Below, in pieces: positions 45,101-55,935 of a stretch of 64,000 bases of DNA. Each line of letters begins with the position of its first letter. The first letter of the stretch is position 1. A program made the position numbers and the translations under genes. The notes beneath the pieces are model-generated. The model searched no databases and had not been told where the DNA came from. It was given only the letters and a program-made list of their open reading frames with translations. This stretch comes from Hyposmocoma kahamanoa. Lineage: Eukaryota > Arthropoda > Insecta > Lepidoptera > Cosmopterigidae. The stretch is taken from the NCBI RefSeq assembly GCF_003589595.1, contig NW_020653900.1, positions 5,989,086 to 6,053,085 on the forward strand, read 5' to 3'.

Positions 45101-48100
45101 CGACGCCGAAATGAAATTTATTGAGCACACAGCTGTGCAATAAAACAGGGCAACATTAACTATTTTGTTGAACTCAGCGGTTTACATCGTGGGCACTGGA
45201 TGAGGAGGTCCCGAGTTCGATTTCCGTTAGGACCAATTTAGGAAATGGACTCTTCTAAATTGGTTCTGGTCTGGGTGTTCTGGAAAGTGCCCCAGAGTGA
45301 GTTCCATTACTGTGGTTTTCATAGTACAAGGAATTCCCTAGTTTGAGACCAGGCAATCGGTGTGGTCGTCAGGCACATTATCATTAGGTTTCATAACATA
45401 AACCTAATCATAATCAGGGCTCCGTCTCTCGCTCGAGGTTAAGCGATAAGTGCCTACCGATGAGTGTATCGCCGACAGTGCAAGCACATATCTGTCATTT
45501 ACGTTACAATCCTTATACAACGCCGGCATTCGGTTCCGCACTACTGCACCTGGGCGGACTACTTTATTTTCACCTTTCTGAGCGCGTGCTTAGGTTCGTC
45601 TTTCGCGTCTGGTGTCATTAGTCATGCGTAGGTATTTTCGATTTTGTATGAGAGTGATGTATCTGTTACGTAGTAACTATCAAGTAACCTGCGGTTATGT
45701 ATTATCGAAAAGCAGCGGTGATATCTGTAGGTGAAAAGTAGGTACAGGACCTATTAAGTCTATTTTGGAATTTAAACGTTTTTTTACAAAAATTGCTTTA
45801 AAATGCTAAAGATTACTTACGCAGTATCCTATTGGCGTTTGTTTTTTATGTAACATGTTTTATTTCACCTTAACATTTTAAATTCCCAATTATCAATACC
45901 CAAAAATCAGTGCATGTGACTACACCACCTATTATGTCGTACTATTGGACTAAACTTCTTACATCCTCAATTCTTCTCCAGACTCAAATCAAAGTCTCCA
46001 GCCACCATACCTTTCAGCGACGTGACGTTGCAAGCGCCAATCACAGGCATGGATAAAGTTTTATGCATCGGTTTGAACTACAAAGATCATTGCGAGGAAC
46101 AGAAGTTGACACCTCCTGCAGTGCCAATGATATTCGGCAAGTTTGCCAGCTGCGTTGTCGGACCTTGTGATGCAGTAAAGTTAAGGACGAATGTTACACG
46201 GGTAAGTGACTCTAAAAAGCTTGTATAAGGTCCGGCGCCCACTAACGGGACTGTTCGGTAGAGGATTTTTACGTGACGCAAAGAAATGGTCGTAGCTACA
46301 AAAAACAAAGTTGCGCATGCTCTGTGATATAGGAAAAATATATATTAGATAACATCACATACGTTGCTCTGACCCCACAGTATGTAACTGAAGCACTTGT
46401 GCCATGGAAATCGGAAACCACGACGGCACCACAAATACTCGGACCCGAAACAATATAGAAAAGTTAGTTCTTCTACATTGACCTGGCTGGGGATCAAACC
46501 CGGGACCTCAGAGATGGCGACACGATGAAAAACGGTGTGCAACCTACTCGACTACGGAGATCGTCACAACAACATCACAACAAACACGTGTCAGACTTAT
46601 TAATATAGCTCGTCCTAAAAAATAACTACGGGAATATTAACATCATGCTCTTTCTTATTTTTCTATTTCCACAGTTCCACATTCGGATTTCTGTATAATG
46701 TATTTTTATGCTAGTTCAAATTCCGAGTAATTCCGCCCGTGATGGCTTCGTTCGCTGCGCTTCTATTATTTCTTCACACAATAATATCTATTTTGAAATT
46801 ATATGGATTTATAATTAAGTCGTACATGTAAAGTAACCTTATACAATAATATAACTTTTTATAAAAAAAAATCGATCTCAAAAGTTTGTTTATCCGCGGT
46901 CTCAACGATAACTTAAACGCATATGGAAGTCCTCATCAAAACGTATCATATCAGCCTAAACACAAGGTAGCTGCTATAATATACTGTTGAAGAGTTCCAA
47001 CCTGTCACCTTAACATTGTAGTTTCAATGGAATTACATCTATGCGCCAAGTTTTATTTAAATCGGTGAATAGAAAGTGGGTGAAATTAAATAAGTCGAAT
47101 TCATCCCCTAAGTTCCCACCCATAGAGGTGAATATTTTCTTCAAATTTAAATCTTGATGAGGTACCTCATTTCCAACAAATAAAGAATCATGGAAATCGC
47201 TTCATAAATGTCAGAGTAATCGTAATATATACACACGAAAAAAATACAGTCGAATTGAGAACCTCCTCCCTTTTTTGAAGTCGGTTTATAACAAAAAACA
47301 ATCACATAAAAATAACCTTTATGTAACTGACCTTTTGTATTCATTGTATGAATCTTCTATGATAATCACGAGTTACAAATTTCTTATCACAGTATGACTT
47401 TCACATAATATGTACAGTCAAGAGCACATCAAGCTTGACACTTTGGACTTTGGACCGTTCATATTGCAAGCGGCATAGAGTTAAATTTAAACCTTTAGTG
47501 TCAAGCTTGACGTGCTCTTGACCCTGTACCTACCTGCCTAGATAAACATGACATCGATCTGAAATATCAGAAGAATAAAAAGTTCACGCCTTGACTTTTT
47601 ATTCTTCTGATATTATAACTTTCAGAAAAACCCGAAACACGTCAAGCCTTCAAATCTATATTACAATGTCTTATTTGTGATCAAGAAATGTATGCCTAAT
47701 TGATATCAACCGAGATCGGTTGTGGAGATCCACATAATTGGTGTACAATTTCGAATTCAATAAATACCTGACGAACAAGGGTCAAAAATGCGTGTCATGA
47801 ATCAGAGGTCCCCCTGGCCTCAGCACGTCTCAAATTGAGGTCAATTACTGCAGCGAATTGAGACCCGTAATCATGCGTAGGTGGGCAGGAAGATGGAATT
47901 ATATGATGGTATCACATTAGGTTTGTCTAGCTTTTTCTTATGACACACAAACAGATTGAGAGCGACATATATATGATTTAAAGCCATTTACACTTAAGGC
48001 TCATTATTCACTAAAATGGAACGGGGAGTACACGTTGTTAAATAAGCAATAGATTTCGTTATTTACACTGAGCGATTTTATCCCTAAATTTTATTTTATT

Positions 48101-51100
48101 CTAAGCTGTAGTAGAATAAAAAATGAAAGAAAAAATTAAAAGGTATTCATTCTAAGACGACATAAGTGTTTTTACTAAACTATATGAGTCTGTAATATTA
48201 CTAGAAAATAAATTAAATTTACAATACAATGAAGTAAATTGGCGGACTTAATGCCGTAAGGCATTTTCTACCAGTCAACCATTGGGCCAAACAAAAAAAA
48301 CAATGCTTTGTTGCTACACTTAAACAAGAAGAACAAAAATATGCTATGTATAAGCTAATCGATAATTTGTGTGGTATAAAATAAATAACATAATATAAAC
48401 ATTTATTATAAACCTACATATACATATATTACAATAGTATATAATACGTAGTCACAGCAACATGAGTTTTGAATTTGTCATTTGTCAAACAGGTGCTTGC
48501 GCAACATATTCTTGAAAGATAATTTATTATTATTACGTAAATCACCAGAATGTAGTAATTTCACGCTATATTAAACTTATACTTCTTTATTTTTACCAGA
48601 AAGTGGACTGGGAAGTGGAACTATGCTTAGTTATCGGCAAAACAGCGAGTAACGTAAAGGCGGCTAATGCAAAAGACTACATCCTCGGGGCTACAGTTGC
48701 ACAAGACATCAGTGCCAGAGACTGGCAGAAAGAGAAGAACGGTGGACAATTTCTGCTTGGCAAGGTAATCTTTAGAGGCCGAGTGTATTTAGGTACCTAA
48801 ACTTCCAGCAATGCGTATAAAGTAGGTAAATATCATTGATAATTATCATATAATTATCTTGCTAAATACACCTTGATATATCTTGATATTTCCATATTTA
48901 ATTTTTTTTTTCTTTTTTTTTTAACACACACACTCAACATGGCCCCGCACTAGGGAAACCCTGTGTCGCGGGTGCCATGGACACACACATAGACAACCAC
49001 AAATTACACCCAAACTCACGATAGAAATAAATGCAGGCCATACAAATACTTCTCCCGGCCCGGGAATCGAACCTGGGACCTCTGCGTGGCAGTCCGGCTT
49101 GGCAACCGTTCGGCCACAGAGGCAGTTAAAAGTTAAAATTGGAACTACAAAATGCTACCGCTAGCTAATGCTAATGATTATTATTATCAGACGTATCCAA
49201 ATGTGTCAAATGTCAGTCTCAAAAAAATCGAAAGCCAAATCGTTTTACCAAAGTTTTTTTCTACGTGTTTATTTAGTTTTTCATTATTTGTCATTTTTAG
49301 TCAAAAATTAAAGAGGCAAAATTATGATGATGATGAAACTATGAACAAGCATGGATAATTATTGCTAATTTTCATGGAGAACTATGTGGTAATTACCATG
49401 ATAATTATCAAAGACAATAAAAATAAATTAATAAATAATATTATCCTAATAATTTCGAAAAATGAAAAAGGTAATATAATAAAAATATAAAAACTAAATA
49501 GGTATATTTTACTTACAATTTTAAGAGCTTTTTACTACCTTAGTAAAGTATTAAAATTGCTAGTTACATATAAAAAAATAGAACACATGGACATGTGTTC
49601 TATTTTTTCGCACGCACGCTTCAACTCTTCGTCCATGGTAAACGTGTGTACTCTATACGGTCTCGGTACTTCAGTACGCTTAGGCTGACTCTAAGTGGAG
49701 CCCAACTCTTATGTCATCCCCTTGTGCACGAATAGGCGTAACTTAGATGATATTTACTCATCTTTCCAGGCTATGGATACCTTCTGCCCAATTGGTCCCT
49801 GGATCGTGACGTCAGACGAACTTGGTGACCCTGAAACGTTGAACATACAATGCAGTGTCAATGGAACTCTAAAACAGAAGAGCAACACTAATCAACTGGT
49901 ACATAAAATACCTGATGTTATTGAGAGGATTTCTTCGTAAGTTTTTGTGTATATTTACAATTTTGTATTGAATTAAAAGGTGGTAGCCCAGGCTAGCCCT
50001 TTTTGTTTTCTATTTGCATTTGTGAATGTATTAGCAGTACAATGTGAATTTAGTAGCAGTATAGCTTCTTGTGAAAGAGTTCGTCCAGGAACGTACTGCC
50101 ACCTTATCTATTTCTCCCGTCAAGCAGTAATGTTAGCATTACTGCGTTCCGGTTTTGACAGATGAAGATGCTGGTGAATTTTTTTTTATTAAAAATAAGT
50201 GCGTATTAGACCTCCATCTCACCATCTCACCTGATGAAAAGTGATGATGAGGTAGTCGATGTAGCACGCACACCTAATAATGCCTATTCACTCTTGCCTT
50301 GAAAAGGTCCAAGTTATAGCGTTCGGGGAATACGTCAGTAGGCAGGGAATTCCATTGCCTAGCCGCTCGCCATATAAGGCTCAACTCACACTGGCGCAGA
50401 GTCGAAGAGTCGCGACGCGTCATGTTTTTCGCCTATAGCACATTCATCTCTATTTTCCCATTAGTAAGGTTCGCGCGTCGCCGTGCGTTCCTTGCGCGCA
50501 GTGAGATGTCAGACACCGACCACGCTGTGATCCGGGCGCGCTAATGCGAGAGTCGTCGCGCAACGACGCGTGTCGCCACGCGTTGTAGTTGAAAACCAGG
50601 ACGCGACGCGACGCTTCGGCTCTGCGCCAGTGTGAGTTGAGCCTAAATGTGGAAGCGAAACGCTTCGTGCGAATCCTGGGAATATCCACAACGTAGGGGT
50701 GGAATGCCAACACTCGTCTAGTTCCCCGATGATGGAAAGGGGAAGGCGGAATCAAATTATGCAATTCCGTCGCACACTTTAATTACAGGCACACGGGACT
50801 TGTTAACTTATGTCTCAGGGTGACGGACGCATTGTCAGTGTCCCTCAGATCTTTGCTATTTGAAGCTCTGAGTGGCACTGCAATTGTTACGGGTAGACGT
50901 GTCGCTTACCACCTAAGGCTTGTACGCTAGCACTTCCTTTTGTTACTGCACAGCATTATCATCGTTTAGAGCGATCTGTTTCAATATCTTTATTTTTATA
51001 TGAAAGTAAAATCTGATGTATTATTAAAAGTCATGGAACAAAAATTGTTGTTTATGATGTTAGTAATATAGCCCTGCGAGGTTATTATTTTATAAATAAC

Positions 51101-52265
51101 GCTGTATATAGTGAATAGAGAAAACACACAAATATATATTGATAATAATAATTAAAATAATTGCTCTTCAATAATATAACAGATTACTTAAATAATTACG
51201 TCATACCAAGCAACCAATACATTAATTTTAATTTAAAATGACCTTTTGTCACTTCGATGACCTCATCAGGTAATCTATTGTAAATTTTAGGCCTTATTGT
51301 ATACGTTGAGTTACAGAATTACTTAATCTATACTTAATGGACGCTAATATGTTTGAATTTTAAATGTTATGAGTGTGTAGTGTTGAGTAATTTTCCGAAA
51401 AATTTCAAATAAGTAATAACATTTTTCCAAAGTTCTGAAAAATTGGAAAAATATAATCCGAAGACTCATTATGTTCTACGTTCAGATATTATACATTTTA
51501 AAGTTTTATTTAGCATGAATTATAAGATAAAATTGTATAAACATTGTTAAATGTAATTTTTCTAAATCCTTAAAAATTTTTTTTTTTTCACGAAAACTAA
51601 TTCACATCACTATTGTAATATGATTTTATTTTTTAAGCCATGTTACAGCTTGTCACACCTAGTTTCGTCTGCTGATTATTATTTTTAGTGTTCTGGGTAT
51701 TCGTAATACTGGGAACTCTCTAGTTTTAAACTAGGCAATTGGTGAGGTTGTTTGACACATTATTTAATACATTGCAATATTTTTATTCCTATTGAGTACC
51801 ATTGTTTTTACTACCATAATATTAATTTATTTTTTTGTGAAACTACCCCCCAGTTTGTTATTATTATTGATAAAAAGATCGAACAAATAAAAAAAAATAC
51901 GAGTAGAGCGGCAGCCACATTTAGGCAACAGTTGCTGGTCCTTTATGTTTGTTCGGTCTTTGTAATATTACATCTCCTATATCCTTGACCATATTTATCT
52001 TCAAGATTTATGAATTTTTAGAAACTTTTAGACTGAGTTTCGTTACAAACAATGTTGTTAAACTGTCCTGAACTAAATGAGAGCATAATGGTGCCTTATC
52101 CTTTCCAGGTTAATGACATTACTCCCAGGTGATATTCTACTTACCGGTACTCCAGGTGGAGTGGGCATGTACCGCAGTCCACCAGAGTACCTCAAGCCCG
52201 GTGACGTCATCGCCAGTGAGATTCAGAAGATTGGCTTGCTCGAAACTAGAGTTGAAGAATTTTAA
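39144..52265 (+). CDS. FAHD2: FAHD2-type mitochondrial FAH-family enzyme, five exons
   Basis: Exons 39144-39430, 45982-46201, 48600-48764, 49770-49936 and 52109-52265; 996 nt, 331 aa plus TAA; all junctions are in phase with GT/AG sites. The N-terminus ([16 protein letters not shown] then RHFSVTQSR) looks like a mitochondrial presequence; Met at 39273 would give a shorter cytosolic form. The family motifs are in order: [13 protein letters not shown], then FGKFAS, the metal-binding [36 protein letters not shown] and [13 protein letters not shown]. The glutamates of the E-x-E pair and the Lys of the LLGK stretch are present, so the enzyme looks intact. FAHD2 proteins are described as mitochondrial oxaloacetate tautomerases; relatives in the superfamily are acylpyruvate hydrolases or oxaloacetate decarboxylases, so the exact reaction is inferred. 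Intron 1 (6.5 kb) is swollen by LINE insertions. Confidence 0.94.
39778..39897 (-). repeat. Solo LINE 3' end
   Basis: On the minus strand it has AAAAGAGCAACCCCTGGAGT and TTTCTTGCTCATTCTTCGCA, ending ACTTTTTCAAGTGTAA-like. It matches the 3' UTR of the LINEs at 13722-15020 and 41510-43890. An extreme 5' truncation. Confidence 0.65.
40768..40890. repeat. Left arm of the family 2 foldback element
   Basis: GCATTGAATTGTTATTCAAT, ATGAAATTACTCCACTAG and ACAAAGATCGAACACTTAG match the left part of 4047-4309. The tRNA-like core is cut off after about 30 bp. Confidence 0.6.
41510..43890 (+). mobile_element. Jockey/CR1-like LINE, 5'-truncated and internally deleted
   Basis: Frames show, in order: a pre-RT region with stops; then (42085 on) the fingers and palm motifs [31 protein letters not shown] and [14 protein letters not shown]; then [13 protein letters not shown] (from about 42789, shifted frame) and the catalytic ADDTSLIF near 42892. 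After ACATGACATGACATGACA (42919) about 40 codons expected between the catalytic site and the N-L-L-L-N-A-K-K-T motif are missing. The thumb and C-terminus follow to 43721. The 3' end has a hairpin (GAACGAGCAG) and a TTTGACTTTGACTTTGAA tail. Same family as 13722-15020. Inactive. Confidence 0.88.
43980..44870 (+). mobile_element. Second, unrelated LINE RT fragment
   Basis: A frame from 43994 reads [34 protein letters not shown] and [17 protein letters not shown], then jumps straight to [18 protein letters not shown], so the part between (fingers and the first catalytic Asp) is deleted. The expected A-D-D catalytic pair is replaced (TLFATSLF). A C-terminal piece continues in another frame to about 44850. 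Inactive. Confidence 0.8.
44880..45145 (-). mobile_element. RTE-clade LINE fragment
   Basis: Minus frame 45140-44907 reads [10 protein letters not shown], then [20 protein letters not shown] and [11 protein letters not shown]. This is the conserved post-RT segment of RTE-type elements. Both ends are truncated. Confidence 0.75.
45171..45400 (+). repeat. tRNA-derived SINE, family 4
   Basis: The tRNA-like part includes TCCCGAGTTCGATTTCC (B box). The body has AAATTGGTTCTGGTCTGGGT, GCCCCAGAGTGAGTTCC and CCCTAGTTTGAGACCAGGCA. Fragments of its 3' part recur near 20590, 29510, 33570-33640 and 51690-51745. Confidence 0.7.
46355..46570 (-). repeat. tRNA-derived SINE, family 5
   Basis: On the minus strand: GATCTCCGTAGTCGAGTAGG (A box), GTCCCGGGTTTGATCCCCAG (B box), then TTTCGGGTCCGAGTATTTG. 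A single copy in this window, in FAHD2 intron 2, just after exon 2. Confidence 0.65.
47412..47529. mobile_element. Short foldback element with GTACAGTCAAGAGCAC ends
   Basis: GTACAGTCAAGAGCACATCA at the left pairs with the inverted GTGCTCTTGACCCTGTAC, continuing through AAGCTTGACACT/AGTGTCAAGCTT. One arm is seen again at the start of the window. Confidence 0.75.
47563..47614. repeat. Perfect 21-bp hairpin with 10-nt loop
   Basis: The arm 47563-47583 (AATATCAGAAGAATAAAAAG plus T) is exactly inverted at 47594-47614, around the loop TCACGCCTTG. It lies in FAHD2 intron 2. Confidence 0.85.
48902..49127 (-). repeat. Family 1 SINE with intact A-tail
   Basis: Full body and tRNA-like head (B box GGTTCGATTCCCGGGCC on the minus strand). 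A T-rich run at 48902-48922 is the reverse of its poly(A) tail. This is the best-preserved copy in the window and lies in FAHD2 intron 3. Confidence 0.85.
49573..49608. repeat. Perfect 17-bp palindrome with 2-nt spacer
   Basis: AAAAAATAGAACACATG at 49573-49589 and CATGTGTTCTATTTTTT at 49592-49608. It lies 160 bp upstream of FAHD2 exon 4. Confidence 0.85.
50020..50195 (-). repeat. Family M repeat fragment
   Basis: Inverse orientation; contains TAGCAGTATAGCTTCTTGTG, TATTTCTCCCGTCAAGCAGT and CATTACTGCGTTCCGGTTTT. Confidence 0.6.
50379..50643. mobile_element. MITE-like element with about 30-bp inverted ends
   Basis: GGCTCAACTCACACTGGCGC at the left mirrors GCGCCAGTGTGAGTTGAGCC at the right; pairing continues into AGAGTCGAAG/CTTCGGCTCT. 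The interior is unusually GC-rich and CpG-rich. It lies in FAHD2 intron 4, next to a dispersed repeat (50645-50785) also found at 6341-6450. Confidence 0.8.
50800..50940 (+). repeat. Family M repeat fragment
   Basis: Has GTGTCCCTCAGATCTTTGC, GAAGCTCTGAGTGGCACTGC and GTGTCGCTTACCACCTAAGG in the family order. Confidence 0.6.
51120..51330 (-). mobile_element. LINE 3'-end fragment
   Basis: On the minus strand a short frame contains [18 protein letters not shown], the C-terminal motif of Jockey-like LINE proteins, followed by AT-rich 3' sequence. It is too short to place in a family. FAHD2 intron 4. Confidence 0.5.
51800..51930. repeat. Left arm of the family 2 foldback element
   Basis: TTTTTTTGTGAAACTACC, CAGTTTGTTATTATTATTG and AAAAGATCGAACAAATAAA resemble 4070-4140, followed by a degraded tRNA-like remnant. 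Confidence 0.5.
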
Positions 52266-52269
52266 TAAA
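52264..52269 (+). terminator. AATAAA overlapping the FAHD2 stop codon
   Basis: An AATAAA begins inside the FAHD2 TAA stop. It is close enough to the stop that a further AATAAA near 52960 may be the one used. No polyadenylation site can be confirmed from sequence alone. Confidence 0.35.
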
Positions 52270-53380
52270 AATCAAGTTACAATCGGCTAATAACTAGGAA
52301 TACTAGTGTATCTTAAGTAACAAAGATTAAGAGTGAGGCCAGACGAGCGTAATTTTGTGACTTGGCAGTCGCGTTTTTTGAGTCGCTTAATTTACTCTCG
52401 TCTGATCTCACCCTAAGGGGTTTTTTACCGATATTATTATTACATATATTACATTCTTCATACTCTAGAGAAAGATGAATGAAACAACTTCGATGTAGCG
52501 TCTGTGAAGAGGCGACGAAGAAGACATTCTCAGGAAACTATGATATTACGAGTGGCACATCTGGAATGATAAGCAGACGCCCTAAATACTTTCTATAACG
52601 TTTATTAAAAAAAGCAAATTACAATTTGACATATGAGAAGAAAAGGATTTTTTTTGGATGAAAAGTACTATTATTTTTTACCTGTAGTAACACTAGGAAC
52701 AGCCAGTTAGATTTGCACCATTTATAGACCTTACAGACCGTGCATCTATAATAGAAAAACTTACATCATTGACATGGCTCTGTAGTCTACAAGGATCCCT
52801 TATTAATATTATTCTTAAGGGCATTGGAGCGTAATGTTAGGCCCTGAAATTGCGTTCAGGATCGTACAAAATCTTATCAGCTTTTATATTCTAGGGAAAA
52901 TATCAATTCAAGGTCAATTTTGACGTATGTTCTTATACCTTTCTATAACTTATTTAAGAAATAAAAATCTTGTAATATACATAAAATTTTTATATCAAAA
53001 GCAATAATCTTGTGAGTGGAAGGAACAAAATAATGTACAAAGAAAAACGTACGTATTGTCATTGAATTAAGGTCTTTTTAATTTTTTCGAATGCATTTAT
53101 TTTATTTTGTTATTTTATGTCAAAAGTAAATTACAATCAATGTATAATACATATTTACAAAGTTATTAAAATTGTTTTCAATACTATTTCATATATATTT
53201 TTTTTATTCCTTATTATTAATGAACAGTGTAATATCTACAATCGCCCTCATTCACTTGATATAATTTTGATCTATAATAATAGTTAGCGTATATAGAGTT
53301 TCACTACTGGGCACAAGTCTCCCCTTACAATGAGAGAACTTGGGTTGTAGTTCTCACGCGGACCCAATATATTATTATTA
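52270..53380. other. Region 3' of FAHD2
   Basis: AT-rich. An inverted pair near 52330-52410 (GAGTGAGGCCAGACGAGCG against CTCGTCTGATCTCACCC) suggests one small foldback element. No gene recognised. Confidence 0.4.
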
Positions 53381-53384
53381 TTAT

Positions 53385-53545
53385 TCGCAGATGTGTGCCG
53401 GTTTCGTCACAATGTTTTACTTCAGCGAACAGCTTTCAACAGCAAATTAAATTCCGAAACTCGGAGGTGCAAGTCCGAATTTGAACCCACGACTCTCTAC
53501 TTGCTTTAAATCCGTTGCCTTAATTCCGTGGTAGTTAAAGTGCTC
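53385..53545 (-). repeat. tRNA-derived SINE, family 3
   Basis: Second copy of the 28205-28402 family: TTACTTCAGCGAACAGCTTT, ATTCCGAAACTCGGAGGTGC and GGTGGTAGTT-like end CCGTGGTAGTTAAAG. Confidence 0.6.
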
Positions 53546-53773
53546 CTTTTCTTTGACAATTTTGTTACGATTGGATCTTTAATAAGCAAACATTGTCCAC
53601 TAAGCGCACCTATTTCTAACTATTGATTATAATATCGTTGTGGAAAGGTAGCGACATTTCCAAAAAAAAATGTTAAGTTTAACGACTGTTTTAAAATATT
53701 TACGTCGTGTTTTAAAATCCAGTTTCAATGGAAATGTAAGTTTTAAAACTGAATTTAAAACAGTGCCTGTAGA

Positions 53774-54065
53774 ATGAGCAGTAAGCGCCCAGTTACACGA
53801 CGCGAAAATCTTCGCACAGCCACCGCGCGGCGATCGCCCAGTTACCACGCTTTCATGTACATTAATGGCGAATCTGAATTCTATTTACTAGGCAACAACA
53901 TTGAAATTCCTCTGAATAATACTACCGCGCGGTCGTCGCGTAGACCAAACACAAGCCAGCCTCGCCCGCGTCCGGTATGCTCATTAAACAAATTGAGCGT
54001 ACTTTACCATGAAAGTTAGAAGCACGCGGTCGCTGCGCGGCGACCACGCGGCGGAAATTCGTGTC
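53774..54065. mobile_element. GC-rich non-autonomous element, copy 2
   Basis: Inverted relative to 10130-10385. It has CCGCGCGGCGATCGCC near the left end and GCGGCGACCACGCGGC near the right end, giving partial inverted symmetry. No coding capacity beyond incidental frames. Confidence 0.55.
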
Positions 54066-54651
54066 GAATAAATGCGCCCGCGTTTTTTTGCAGTATTCGA
54101 TGTGCGTTTGTAGTGTGTGCGTTTTTTACAGTACAAATAACATGTGAACGGTTCTATTATAAAGTATGCGCAACTGTTTATTCGGTTCGGATTTACACTG
54201 CAAAAAATGCAGCCAATGCCGTGTAAACGGGGGTTAGCGACAACTTCAAATATTTGCATTCAAAATACATACTTCTCGTCAACGCTAGGGGCGCTGTTCA
54301 ATTTTGCCATACAAAATTGTTAAACATTTTACAAAGTCGCTAGCGACAACTGTCTTTGTAATCTCATGGTAGGGGCACACTATGTAAATAAAAACCAATA
54401 TAAAGAGCCCAAACACGATAATTCTAGTGTAAGTAGGTAGGTGAATTGGGTAGTCTACTGTCTTCATCAGATCAAAGTTAACATATTATTGTAATGCCGT
54501 CGGATTTCCATAGTACCTACTTATAATAAATTTCAACTCGATCTGACAAGTGGAAGTAAAGAAATATTCATTTTATGAATGTTATCCCTACATTTCTTAT
54601 CGTATCAATGGCACACACCTAAGAGGATGGAAAAAAAAGTATATACTTTAA

Positions 54652-55052
54652 TTAGAGATGGGAAAAACTGCTTATTTTTTTAAAAGTTAAACGTTGTGCT
54701 TTTTTTAAAAAAACGTTTTTTAAACGCTTTTTAGTTTGAAGCTTAAAAAATCGTTTAGAAAAACGTTTAAGCGCGAACACTTTTATTTTAAAAAAGCTTG
54801 CAACGTTGTGTTGATACCGAAAAGCAAGAATAGACCACTAAACATTTTAAGATAAATTATGTAAGTTTATTTGTAAAACACGAGTTTTATTTAAAATATT
54901 ATTCACATTGATGAATTGATGAATTAATTTGTTTAGGACAAAAAAGCGGTACTTAAAACATAAGCACGTTGTTATCGCTTTAAATTGAAAAGCGTGCTTA
55001 TTTTAAAAAAGCAAACTTTTTTAAGTGCTTTTCGTGTAAACGTCCACCTCTA
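54652..55052. repeat. AT-rich element with AGAGATGGG end
   Basis: Starts TTAGAGATGGGAAAAACTGC and ends near AACGTCCACCTCTAAAA, with many TTTTAAA/AAACG runs. The end sequence resembles that of 11120-11640, but the relationship is uncertain. Confidence 0.35.
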
Positions 55053-55170
55053 AAATGCCCGCTATCGTGGTGAAAGGATTTGCCAATCAGTGTAGGGTAC
55101 TCAGCGAATCATGGCGCGGGGAGGCTCCTTTCGTGCATCCTACACTGACTGGGAAAATAGCTTTTTTTTC

Positions 55171-55331
55171 ACGCACACACTCAACACAGCCCCGCGCTAG
55201 GGAAACGCTGTGTCACAGGTGCCTTGGGCACATATATAGACAACCACAAATTACACCCAAACTCACGAGAGAAATAAATGTAGCAGTCCGTGGCAGTCCG
55301 GCATGGTAGCCGTTCGGCCAGGGAGGCAGTT
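55171..55331 (-). repeat. Family 1 SINE with deleted tRNA head
   Basis: The body is intact (ACGCACACACTCAACACAGC to AACTCACGAGAGAAATAAATG), but the B-box region is missing; it resumes at GGCAGTCCGGCATGG. Confidence 0.75.
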
Positions 55332-55669
55332 ATGCAGTATGGTCTTTAAACAGTTGAATAGTTGTATAAATAAAATATATGTATAGATAGATCAAACATT
55401 GCTAAGAATCCCCCAAACTTAAAATAACCTTCCGTTTATATATGTAGGTATTAGCCTTAAGTCAAATAAAAGAAGAATAAATTAATTTTTTTTAAATGTT
55501 TGGGAGACACAGACAGACACACACGATACACAAATTCTTCAAACTTATAATTATTACCCTCTATTTTTACGTCGGGGTTAAAAACACACAACGCTAAATT
55601 TTATTAGCCACTAAAGTATGCCAAGTTGCGTCTTATACAATCTTTTTTGGTTGAATTTATTCTTGATTT

Positions 55670-55935
55670 TTTTTATAACATCAAGTGACGGGACGAAGAA
55701 GTCGTGCGCCTGACAGTAAGCTACATGCCTGTCCTTAACAGTTGCAGTGCAACTCAGAGCTTTAAATCGCAAAGATCTGAGGGGCACTGCCACTGCGCCT
55801 GTCACCCTGAGACATAAGTTGACAAGACCCATGTGCCTGTAATTTGACCAGCACCCTTATCCTTCAAAACCCGAACACAACAATGCTGACATTACTGCTC
55901 GGCAGCAGAAATAGGTAAGGTAAAGTGCTTCCCTG
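55670..55935 (+). repeat. Family M repeat, fullest copy
   Basis: Modules in order: CATCAAGTGACGGGACGAAG, TCGTGCGCCTG, GTTGCAGTGCAACTCAGAGC, GATCTGAGGGGCACTGCCAC, TGCGCCTGTCACCCTGAGAC, TTTGACCAGCACCCTTATCC, CATTACTGCTCGGCAGCAGA. At least nine other copies occur: 15484, 17432, 21455, 25605, 50020, 50800, 56497/57070 (split), 58520 and 60596. No coding frame and no tRNA-like promoter seen. Confidence 0.75.

Larger units (their letters stand above)
46571..48599. other. Rest of FAHD2 intron 2
   Basis: Holds a reverse AAAAAAGGAGG-type repeat (about 47105-47310), the foldback element 47412-47529 and the perfect hairpin 47563-47614. Otherwise AT-rich and unrecognised. Confidence 0.45.
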
